A stretch of 30,660 nt of DNA from an uncultured Planctomycetaceae bacterium (GTDB lineage Bacteria; Planctomycetota; Planctomycetia; Pirellulales; Pirellulaceae): contig CAIYOB010000282.1 in the NCBI GenBank assembly GCA_903927685.1, forward strand, positions 1 to 30,660, in the 5' to 3' direction. Made by a program: the position numbers and the translations under genes. This document shows, piece by piece, positions 8,952 through 16,292 of the stretch; within the stretch, counting starts at the first letter, position 1, and each line of letters begins with the position of its first letter. The notes under the pieces are model-generated. The model ran no database searches. It was not told the origin of the DNA and was given only the letters and a program-made list of their open reading frames with translations.

Positions 8952-11828
8952 TTACGTTCCGAAACCACCGCTGATCGCGACCTCCTCGGCGGAGCCTGAA
9001 ACAACGGGCATCGACGGGCGTTGCAGATCAAATTCGGTCCAGCCCGTGTCCGTCTTTCGTTGCACGCGAAGGTTGCCGACTTCGAGCAGCGTGCCCAGGC
9101 CCAGCATCACACGTTGAGGCTTCCCGGCGGCATCGAATCGCACGAAGCCGAATTGACCGCCCAGGCGGATGCCCGCTTCCTTCTGGATCACCGCGTTGCC
9201 CGCGGGCCGCGCTGGTCCGCGCGGGTTTTCGGCGTCGACGGCGAGCCACACGTCGCGGCGCCCGTCGGCCAGGCGAAGCTCCAAGGCCACGTCGGAATTC
9301 GGGCAAGGTTGGCCGCCGTCGGCCGTCAGTTCGAGCCGCCGGATCTGCGTGATCAGCGGCTGTTTTTCATACGGCTCGATCACGCTCACGAACGTCGACG
9401 CCAAGGGGGCCTGGTCAGCACGCCGTCGCACCACGAGGCGGGGAATCCAGGCTTCGGCCGTGCCGCCGTACAGTCCGACCGCCACCCAGCCTTCGGCGGT
9501 CAGCACCTCGCTGCCGGGCGTTACGTCGGTGTAGCGAACGTGGAGATCATGGCCGGGAGGAAGGTACTTCAGGTGGTCCTCGACCTTCCAGTCCACGCTC
9601 CACACCGGCGGCGGCTGGGCGTCCTTGCGCCAGGATCGCATCTGATCGCCCCCTGCCGGATCCTCGACCGGTTGCAGCGTCAGCCCCTGCGGCGTGATCT
9701 GGCCGAAGTGGCTGTGCATGAACTTGGCGTGCTCCCGCCCGCCCACGACGCGGAACACATCGACCAGGTATGAATCGTCGTCGGACACGTCCACCAACGC
9801 CGCGGTCCGTTCGTACTGCTGGCCGCCGATCAAACCCGCGGCCGAAGCCCGCACCGCGCGGAACGCCTGGCCGTCGATCCAGGCGGTGGCAGTGCCGCTG
9901 CCGCCGCGCGTGTTCCGGCCATCCACCACGACGGTGTTGTGCGCGACGGTCTGCGTATACCAGACGGCTCGCGGGGCTCCCCAGCCGCCATACTGGACGG
10001 GCGGATAGCCAAAGTCGGGCATCAGGTCCAGGCCTTTGGCAAACAATCCCAAGTTCAGCGCGTCGGCGTGGCCATGCCGGCCGCCCGAGTCATAGTCCAG
10101 CCAGGCGGCTCGTGCGCGGGGCCCCTCGCCCGCCCGCAGGATCGCCAGGCACCATTGCGACTTGTTGACGCTGCCGCGGCGGATCTCCGCTCCCTCCGCG
10201 GCGATCACCCGGGCGGTGCGCTGCTGAAACTCCGCGGGATCCTCGGCAAACAGGTCGTAGGGCAGCCCCTCCACCTTGTCGCCGTTGGCCCGGTACAGGA
10301 CGCGGATGAAGTCCGGGTCACCGGTGGCGGCGGCGAGCTTGTCCAGGAACGTGAAGCCCGAGGGGCCGAGGCCCGCGGCCGGGGCGAGCGCCAAGGCTGG
10401 GTAGTGTGGGACCTGTTGGGCGAACGCGCCCGTGTCGCCCGTGCAGGGGTAGTACTGCCCCAGGCACCAGGTGTCCAGGTGGAACCGGTACAGGTCGCGC
10501 AACGACGGTTGCCGCCGGAGGGCCGCGGCCAGGAACCCCGGCTCCATCCGTTCGTAACGCCCCAGCAGGTCCGCGATCGTTCGCGGCGAGATCGTCGCGT
10601 AGCCGGCGATTCCCTTTTCGCCGGACAGGCCGTCGACGGCCGTGGCCTGCTGGATCACCCGGTCCAGGCCGGCGGTGACCTGGTCGCGGTTGTCCGGCCA
10701 GCCGAGCACGGTCTGGATCGTGAGAATGCTGATGTCCGTCGAGGGGTAGTTCGATTCGATCCTGGGGCGGTTCGCCAGCGTATCGCGGAAAATCCCCTGT
10801 TCGATGTTCCGCTGGATATCGAGGAACGAGGCCTGGGGATTGTCCAACTGATGGCGTTGCGCTTTGGCGGCGAGGAAGGTAACCAGGGACGCGTCCCGCG
10901 AGATGCCTGCGAAGACCGCGTCGTACGCCATCGCCAGATCGTAGACTTCGACGCAGGCGTCGTGCCACGTGGACACATAGCCGGCGCTGGGCGGGCCCTC
11001 GTACATCACGCCCTGCTGGCCGAAGTCCATCGTGGGGTACAGATCGGCCACGCGATCCAGCAGCACGCCGGCTCGGTGTGCATAGGCGTCGTCGCCGGTT
11101 ACCAGGTAGGCCGCCGCCAGATTGCGGATCCCGCCCACGATGGCCTGTTTCCATTGCCCGTAGATCAGATACGCACCGATGAACCGCCAGCGTCGATTCC
11201 CGTCGACGTAGCCCTCGCCGTCGTCCACGCCGAACCGATGAAGCGGATCGACTGGGTCCGGATGCTCGGTATTGAACAGCAGCGTCCGATCGGCCCGGGC
11301 CGGCTCGAAGATCCCCTGGGCGTTTAGCCCCGAGCGGTAGAACTTCGCGAAATCGTTCTTGGGGAACCGCTGGCGGCACTGCGGGCACTGCATCTTCCAC
11401 GGATGCTCGAGCGCCGCCGGGATCCACTCGTACATCGGCACCGGCTGTTGACAGGCCGGGCAATGGCCGTTCGACCAGACCATCCACGAGCGTTTGATGC
11501 TGTTGGAGAACATCAACTCCCACAGTTCGTCGTCCGACAGCTTCCGCCACGGCGCCGCAGCGGCCACGATCTGCTCGCACGCCTGTTTTGCCCAGCGATA
11601 CTTCTGGGCATTCTGCCGCGCCCGGTCCGTCAACGCGGGCGGAAACATCGCGCTAGCCGACTTAAGCTGCGGCTCGGCGGCGGGCAACCCCGCGTGATTC
11701 GTCCCGGCCAGCGCCACCGCAAGTCCCGCAATGATCATCTCCACCGCTCGCAAGCCGTTCCCCCGCGGCGTAGGACAACCGGTTCGGGAATAGCGAAACC
11801 TGTCTGGGAGGGCGTTGTTCGGGTTCAT
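8952..11828 (-). CDS. Secreted heparinase II/III family protein (putative polysaccharide lyase)
   Basis: This 958-residue protein starts at ATG 11828, preceded by AAGGAG at good spacing. An open extension further upstream lacks this support. A hydrophobic segment at about residues 27-46 (MIIAGLAVALAGT) looks like a signal sequence after a long basic N-region. Residues about 120-150 contain CPAC and CPQC, a likely zinc knuckle. An alpha/alpha-toroid-like region follows, then the heparinase II/III beta-sandwich signature DSGGRHGHADALNLGLFA at about residue 580, with GHAD as in the family, and a long beta-rich C-terminus. Relatives cleave uronic-acid-containing polysaccharides by beta-elimination; the substrate here is not determined. 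It is divergent from the secreted hydrolase at 11959. Confidence 0.9.
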   Translation of the reverse strand: MNPNNALPDRFRYSRTGCPTPRGNGLRAVEMIIAGLAVALAGTNHAGLPAAEPQLKSASAMFPPALTDRARQNAQKYRWAKQACEQIVAAAAPWRKLSDDELWELMFSNSIKRSWMVWSNGHCPACQQPVPMYEWIPAALEHPWKMQCPQCRQRFPKNDFAKFYRSGLNAQGIFEPARADRTLLFNTEHPDPVDPLHRFGVDDGEGYVDGNRRWRFIGAYLIYGQWKQAIVGGIRNLAAAYLVTGDDAYAHRAGVLLDRVADLYPTMDFGQQGVMYEGPPSAGYVSTWHDACVEVYDLAMAYDAVFAGISRDASLVTFLAAKAQRHQLDNPQASFLDIQRNIEQGIFRDTLANRPRIESNYPSTDISILTIQTVLGWPDNRDQVTAGLDRVIQQATAVDGLSGEKGIAGYATISPRTIADLLGRYERMEPGFLAAALRRQPSLRDLYRFHLDTWCLGQYYPCTGDTGAFAQQVPHYPALALAPAAGLGPSGFTFLDKLAAATGDPDFIRVLYRANGDKVEGLPYDLFAEDPAEFQQRTARVIAAEGAEIRRGSVNKSQWCLAILRAGEGPRARAAWLDYDSGGRHGHADALNLGLFAKGLDLMPDFGYPPVQYGGWGAPRAVWYTQTVAHNTVVVDGRNTRGGSGTATAWIDGQAFRAVRASAAGLIGGQQYERTAALVDVSDDDSYLVDVFRVVGGREHAKFMHSHFGQITPQGLTLQPVEDPAGGDQMRSWRKDAQPPPVWSVDWKVEDHLKYLPPGHDLHVRYTDVTPGSEVLTAEGWVAVGLYGGTAEAWIPRLVVRRRADQAPLASTFVSVIEPYEKQPLITQIRRLELTADGGQPCPNSDVALELRLADGRRDVWLAVDAENPRGPARPAGNAVIQKEAGIRLGGQFGFVRFDAAGKPQRVMLGLGTLLEVGNLRVQRKTDTGWTEFDLQRPSMPVVSGSAEEVAISGGFGT

Positions 11829-11856
11829 TTCACGCTCCTTGGCTGCATGGCCTGGA

Positions 11857-11884
11857 TTGACGGACGTGTCAGCATGGTTACAGT
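11857..11884 (+). promoter_or_regulatory. Candidate promoter of the secreted alpha/beta hydrolase
   Basis: TTGACG (11857-11862), a 16-bp spacer and TACAGT (11879-11884) lie in the 130-bp gap between divergent genes, about 75 bp before the ATG at 11959. Confidence 0.4.
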
Positions 11885-11958
11885 AGCCTTGGGTGACATG
11901 GTCCCAGAGGATGTCCAGATCATTGTCCGACAGAGACCAAAAAATCGAAAGGGCTGGC

Positions 11959-13233
11959 ATGAACCGAAAACGGGTGCTGCGCAGGGTTGGATGGACGACG
12001 ACGTTGGTTGGCCTGGTGGTTCTGTCCACCGGCGCCAATGTCGCCCGGGGGGAAGACGACGACAAGACGCTTGGCGGCGGAGTGAAATACGAAGCGGCGG
12101 GCGAGTACAGCGTCGAACGGTGCAACCAGATCCTGACCAGCGAACTGGCGGAGTTCAGCAGCTTCCCGATCGCCTATCCGGCGGCGAAGAACGCGGTCAG
12201 GCTGTATCGGGTGGTCTATCCGACCGTGGTCCCCGAGCAGAACAACCGCCCGCTGGCGGTCTCCGGGCTGATTGCGGTGCCGCAACCCGTCCAGGGAACC
12301 GTGCCGATCGTCTCCTACCAGCACGGGACGGTCTTCTCGCGGTCCGAGGTTCCGTCGTCACCCGAGGAATCCAGCGAAACCCGCTTGATGATCGCGAACT
12401 TCGCGGCCCAAGGCTACGTCGTGATCGCCGCCGATTACGTGGGCAAAGGCGTCTCGAACGAAGGCGACGCATTCGTGGTCAAGGACGCCACGGCGCAGGC
12501 TTGCCTGGACATGCTGTCGGCGGCCCGAGCCGTCTGCGCCGACCTCCACGTACCGACGGGCGAACTGTTTCTGAGCGGTTGGTCGCAGGGCGCCTACAAC
12601 ACGCTGGTGTTTCTTCGCAAGCTCGAAACGCTCGGCATGCCGGTGAAAGCTACCGCGCTGGCTGCCACCCCCAGCGACGTCTACCTGCTGGTGAATCGCC
12701 TCATGAATGTGAGTTCCGAGCTGGATGTGCACTGGGTCGTCGGCGTGATCTGCCTGCTGGTCAATTCCTACGAACACTACTACGGGCTGCCGGGATTGTC
12801 CCAGGCGGCGATCAAACCGGAGTATTGGCAGGCGGCCCGGGACTTGTACGAGAACAAAATCACGTGGACGGAAGCCGAGAAACGCTTGCCTTTCAAGACC
12901 AAGGACCTGCTGACGGAGAGTTTTGTCGCCAGCGGTTCGGTCGTGGGCAACCGCTTCTTCCGGCAGTTGCAGGAGAATGAAGCCTATTGTTGGCGGGCCA
13001 AAACTCCAGCCCGGCTGTACTACGGACAGATTGACGAGGTCGTCGCTCCCCATATCGCAACCCTGCCCGTGAAGTACCAGGAGACGATGGGGGGCGCCAG
13101 CATGGAAGCTGTCTTTGCCGGTGAGAAGGCCGACCATCGCGCGGCCTTCCTGTTCGGCATCAAGGATCAGAAGGCTTGGTTCGACTCCCTCAGGGCACTG
13201 TCCGGCCCGTCATCTGCGGGCCGATCTCCTTGA
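11959..13233 (+). CDS. Secreted alpha/beta hydrolase (lipase/esterase or prolyl-oligopeptidase-like)
   Basis: This protein has 424 residues. The N-terminus is a typical signal peptide (RKRVLRR, hydrophobic core, then GANVARG; cleavage near residue 27-31). The alpha/beta-hydrolase core shows the oxyanion region IVSYQHGT (about residues 117-124), nucleophile Ser209 in the elbow GWSQG, a late Asp in YYGQIDEVVAP and the His of EKADHRAAF. The arrangement resembles secreted lipases or acyl-esterases with an N-terminal extension, so it probably cleaves an ester in the periplasm or outside the cell. Start ATG 11959 follows GAAAGGG. The last 44 bp overlap the 3' end of the convergent glycosidase gene. 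Confidence 0.85.
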   Translation: MNRKRVLRRVGWTTTLVGLVVLSTGANVARGEDDDKTLGGGVKYEAAGEYSVERCNQILTSELAEFSSFPIAYPAAKNAVRLYRVVYPTVVPEQNNRPLAVSGLIAVPQPVQGTVPIVSYQHGTVFSRSEVPSSPEESSETRLMIANFAAQGYVVIAADYVGKGVSNEGDAFVVKDATAQACLDMLSAARAVCADLHVPTGELFLSGWSQGAYNTLVFLRKLETLGMPVKATALAATPSDVYLLVNRLMNVSSELDVHWVVGVICLLVNSYEHYYGLPGLSQAAIKPEYWQAARDLYENKITWTEAEKRLPFKTKDLLTESFVASGSVVGNRFFRQLQENEAYCWRAKTPARLYYGQIDEVVAPHIATLPVKYQETMGGASMEAVFAGEKADHRAAFLFGIKDQKAWFDSLRALSGPSSAGRSP

Positions 13234-14281
13234 ACAACTCGACCCAGGACAGCCAGATCGCATTGTGGATCGTTGCCGTGCCGGCCTGTTTCAGCTCGGC
13301 TAGTTTGGCCGGAGATTCATCCGGCCAGTGGCCCAGCCAGCCGTGGGCCAAGCCGCGGCTCTGAAGGAGGAACTGGCGCTCGTCGTCCGCGCCGCAGCTC
13401 AACGGAAACGTCTCGCCGATAACGATGGGTTTGCCCCAATCAAACTGCTGGAGCAGCTTGATCTCGTCAGCGACCTTGCCGGCCTTGGGATACAGATGCG
13501 GCGAGACGAAATCGAGCTGTTCGGCGCAAGCCTTGTACGCGCCGGGGAACGGCAGCATGCCCATGGTGATCAGGTGTGTCTGGTCGTGCTGGCGGATGGC
13601 GGCGATCATGCGGCGGGTCCACTCGCGGAAGATGTCGTCGCCGCTGCGCTGGCCGGGATCGAGGCTCAGCCGCTGGCAGAACTCCACCTCGCCCATCCGG
13701 CCCGTGTACCATCCGTCGGCCGGCTTGCCGACCGCGGCCGGTTCATTGACCAGGTCGTAGGCGAAGACGGCCGGGCTCTCGGCACAGGTCCGGGCGACGG
13801 TTTCCCAGAAGAACGCCTGTGCCTGCAAACGCTCCGCCTCAGCCAGCGAATCGTACCAGGCCAGGCGATCCTTGATCTGGTAGCAGGCCAGGCCCGTGAT
13901 CTTGAGACGAATCCCCGCATTCTCGGCGATCTGGAGGAGTTGGCGGAGTTGGTCGAGCGCGTCGGGATTGGCCTTGTCCGGACCGGTCAGGAGTCGCGGC
14001 AGCTCGGGGTGGATCCTCGCGACCGTGGTCCCGGCAGCCTGCATCTCGGTGAACTCCCGCTCGACCCGCGCGGGGTCCTTGGCTAGCCGCTCCAGGATAT
14101 CCACCGAGGCGTAGTTGTGGCCCCAGGGAACGAAACGTTCGCCGGAGGGCTGGAGGACAAAGCCTTTCTTGTCAGGGGAGACCTTGACCGTCTCCAGGCC
14201 CGCCGCTCGGGCCCCGCTGCTGACGAGCCCCAAGGCAACCAGAAGCAAACCATGAATCACGAGGCGGGTAAGTCGAAGCAT
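13190..14281 (-). CDS. Secreted GH5-like glycoside hydrolase
   Basis: The protein has 363 residues from ATG 14281, preceded by AAGGGGGC. Residues 1-27 form a signal peptide ending GARAAG. The TIM-barrel glycosidase pattern of the cellulase (GH5/clan A) group is visible: GHNY near residue 54, RIHPEL at about 89-94, acid/base Glu180 in YDLVNEP, and likely nucleophile Glu290 in PIVIGETF. It would hydrolyse a beta-glycosidic bond in a plant- or algal-type polysaccharide or an oligosaccharide; specificity cannot be read. It lies 55 bp downstream of the PQQ-like propeller gene on the same strand, probably in one transcript. The 3' ends of this gene and the convergent hydrolase overlap by 44 bp. Confidence 0.85.
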   Translation of the reverse strand: MLRLTRLVIHGLLLVALGLVSSGARAAGLETVKVSPDKKGFVLQPSGERFVPWGHNYASVDILERLAKDPARVEREFTEMQAAGTTVARIHPELPRLLTGPDKANPDALDQLRQLLQIAENAGIRLKITGLACYQIKDRLAWYDSLAEAERLQAQAFFWETVARTCAESPAVFAYDLVNEPAAVGKPADGWYTGRMGEVEFCQRLSLDPGQRSGDDIFREWTRRMIAAIRQHDQTHLITMGMLPFPGAYKACAEQLDFVSPHLYPKAGKVADEIKLLQQFDWGKPIVIGETFPLSCGADDERQFLLQSRGLAHGWLGHWPDESPAKLAELKQAGTATIHNAIWLSWVELFKEIGPQMTGRTVP

Positions 14282-14336
14282 CAGGATGCCCCCTTTTGAG
14301 TTGGGCGTTGTGGATGACCGAGCCGAGCCGTGAGGC

Positions 14337-15623
14337 TCAGTTGTTGCCGGCCGCGGCGAGGATGTCATAACACCACAGGCAGCTGTGGTCTCGGAGGTAC
14401 AGCTTGCCCCCGGCGACGACCGGGTAGACCCATGCTTTCTCCATGTTGTTGGCGCGTTTCGGCGGCTCCGGCGGAGTGAAACGGCCCAGCTCGCGATAGC
14501 CTTCGGGCGAAGGCTCGACCAAAGCCACCTCGCCGTTCTCCCCGTGCAGGTACAAACGGCCGTCGGCAAAGCACAGCGACGCGGCGCCCAGTGCGCGGTC
14601 CTTCCATTTCACTTGCCCGGTCCGGAACTCGATGCACAACAGGGCCGCGCCCGTTGTGCCGTACAAGTAGTCGCCCACTTTCACCGCCCCGCCAATGGCG
14701 GACGGAAAGCTGGCTTCAAAATAGAGCGGCTCGGCGGCCACGCCGCCGTCCCGGGCCTGCAGGCGGACCGCTCCTCCGCCCGTGCCGGCGGAGCCCGCAT
14801 AGGCGATGCCGTCGCTGAAGACCGGGCTGGGAATGTTGGCATTGTAGCGGCTCACGGGCTTGTCGAATCGCCACAGGAACTTGCCCGTCTTGGCCTCGAC
14901 CCCCACCAAGCCCTTCTGCAGCAACTGGACATACTGCCGGATGCCACCGACTTCGACCGCCAAGGCCGACGCATAGGCGGCTTCGTCGCCGCCGGGGACG
15001 GGGCACTTCCAGAGCACTTCGCCGGTCTTCTTGTGCAAGGCGACCAGGGTCGCGTCGCTGCCTCCCGGGGTCGCCACCAGCGTGTCGCCGTCGATCAAGG
15101 GCGACTCGGCATAGGCCCAGGTGCCGGGCGTGCCGCCGAAATCCTCGCGCAGGTGCTTCCGCCAGAGGAGCTTGCCGGACTCGGTCTCCAGCGCGGCCAG
15201 ATCGCCGTCGGAACCCAGCGCGTACAGGACGGCGCCGTCGACCGTGGGCGTCGAGCGGGCGGCGGGGAAGCTGGGATTCTGCTTGGGCTGCCCGACGTTG
15301 CCCAGACGCGTCTTCCAGATCTGTTTCCCGTCGCTGGCAGACACGGCGGCGACAGATTCGTTTTCCAGACCCTCGTTGGCCAGCAAGTACAGACGCTCGC
15401 CGACGACCGCTGGCGTGGAGTAGCCGGAGCCCAGGTCCGTCGCCTTCCAGGCCAGCTTCGGCCCGCCCTGCGGCCAACGCTGCAAAAGGCCCTGTTCCGG
15501 CGAAATACCGTCGCGGTTGGGGCCGCGCCACTGGGGCCAGTCGGCGGCAGGAACCGCCGTCGCGGCGGTGAAGATCAACGTGAGTGCTGCCAAGGCGGGA
15601 AGACATCGATGCGCGAGTCTCAT
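14337..15623 (-). CDS. Secreted PQQ-like beta-propeller protein
   Basis: This protein of 428 residues starts at ATG 15623, preceded by GAGGAGC. A signal peptide (residues 1-27, ending VPAAD) leads into WPQWRGPNRDG (29-39), the standard opening of this large planctomycete family. Repeating PQQ/quinoprotein-like blades follow, with motifs such as VYALGSDGDLAALETESGKLLWR and TLVALHKKTGEVLWKC shortened forms. The likely fold is a 7- or 8-blade propeller in the periplasm. Most members lack proven quinone binding, and the role is unknown; binding of a ligand or partner protein is more likely than catalysis. It is the first gene of a pair with the GH5-like glycosidase, and a good promoter lies at 15667-15694. 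Confidence 0.9.
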   Translation of the reverse strand: MRLAHRCLPALAALTLIFTAATAVPAADWPQWRGPNRDGISPEQGLLQRWPQGGPKLAWKATDLGSGYSTPAVVGERLYLLANEGLENESVAAVSASDGKQIWKTRLGNVGQPKQNPSFPAARSTPTVDGAVLYALGSDGDLAALETESGKLLWRKHLREDFGGTPGTWAYAESPLIDGDTLVATPGGSDATLVALHKKTGEVLWKCPVPGGDEAAYASALAVEVGGIRQYVQLLQKGLVGVEAKTGKFLWRFDKPVSRYNANIPSPVFSDGIAYAGSAGTGGGAVRLQARDGGVAAEPLYFEASFPSAIGGAVKVGDYLYGTTGAALLCIEFRTGQVKWKDRALGAASLCFADGRLYLHGENGEVALVEPSPEGYRELGRFTPPEPPKRANNMEKAWVYPVVAGGKLYLRDHSCLWCYDILAAAGNN

Positions 15624-15666
15624 GGGAATGCTCCTCGAGGTTCTGAGAGAATCCACCTGTCGGTGT

Positions 15667-15694
15667 ATCTTACGCGGCGGAGCGTCCCATTCAA
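15667..15694 (-). promoter_or_regulatory. Candidate promoter of the propeller-glycosidase pair
   Basis: The minus strand has TTGAAT (15689-15694), a 16-bp spacer and TAAGAT (15667-15672), about 44 bp before the ATG at 15623. Confidence 0.45.
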
Positions 15695-15767
15695 AGCCCA
15701 CCGTACTGGCTGCTGCCCGTACGCGGTCTCGATCGTCATTCTTGCGGGGTACTGCGGCAGAGGAAAC

Positions 15768-15796
15768 TGGACAGGCCTGGCGAATCGGCGTATCCT
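15768..15796 (+). promoter_or_regulatory. Candidate promoter of the SBBP mini-protein gene
   Basis: TGGACA (15768-15773), a 17-bp spacer and TATCCT (15791-15796) lie 40 bp before the ATG at 15836. Confidence 0.4.
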
Positions 15797-15835
15797 GGCA
15801 GCTCACGCACGTGAAATGAAAACGAGGAGTCTGCG

Positions 15836-16051
15836 ATGCCGCGTCTTGTCACGACCTGCGTACTGTCCTTCCTGGGCTTGACGGCCCCTGCACTTGCGGA
15901 CGCTGGCGGGGCCGAACTGCCGGAGCGGATCGTCGATGGCACTTACCTGGTCGGCAACACGAACTCGGTCGATTTCCCGGTGACGCCGACGGCCCTGCAG
16001 ACCCGGTTCGGCGGCGGCCCCGCCGACGCCTTTGTGGTGAAGCTGGATTAA
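15836..16051 (+). CDS. Secreted mini-protein with a single SBBP-type repeat (possibly an internally deleted gene)
   Basis: This 71-residue protein has a clean signal peptide (residues 1-22, ALADAGG at the cleavage region). One copy of the SBBP beta-propeller repeat follows: DGTYLVGNTNSVDFPVTPTA, then LQTRFGGGPADAFVVKLD to the end. Full SBBP proteins carry many such repeats that together form a propeller, so one repeat cannot fold as a complete propeller. Either it is the remainder of a longer gene after an in-frame deletion, or a small protein that assembles as an oligomer. It keeps a plausible promoter, an AACGAGGAG ribosome site and an in-frame stop, so it may still be expressed. Confidence 0.6.
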   Translation: MPRLVTTCVLSFLGLTAPALADAGGAELPERIVDGTYLVGNTNSVDFPVTPTALQTRFGGGPADAFVVKLD

Positions 16052-16135
16052 GCCGAGCGGCACCCGGCATAGCCCCGATTGCGAACTTGACGCGCCAACG
16101 GGTGGGACGAACGGCGCCGAGTCGGAACGTGAGAC

Positions 16136-16165
16136 TTGCACAGCGTGTGAGCTGCAAGCAATAAT
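16136..16165 (+). promoter_or_regulatory. Candidate promoter of the FHA coiled-coil gene
   Basis: TTGCAC (16136-16141), an 18-bp spacer and AATAAT (16160-16165) lie about 130 bp before the ATG at 16293. The rest of the 240-bp gap after the mini-protein gene shows no gene. Confidence 0.3.
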
Positions 16166-16292
16166 GGTTCCACTCGCTTCGTCCGCGAACGCGGCAATGC
16201 TGTGCCTCCCTGCCGTCGTGCGAGGTGTTTCGCGTCTGCCCAGCAGCGCGAATCATGCCCCGAGGTCGTGGACCAGCGATCGGAGAGGGTCG

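Noticed and set aside
9939..11327. Long plus-strand open frame opposite the heparinase-like gene
   Set aside because: It is an antisense shadow in high-GC DNA. The minus strand carries the AAGGAG site, signal sequence and GHAD motif.
11829..12125. N-terminal extension of the heparinase-like protein by about 99 residues
   Set aside because: It would run across the divergent promoter region and into the hydrolase gene. ATG 11828 has a good ribosome site.
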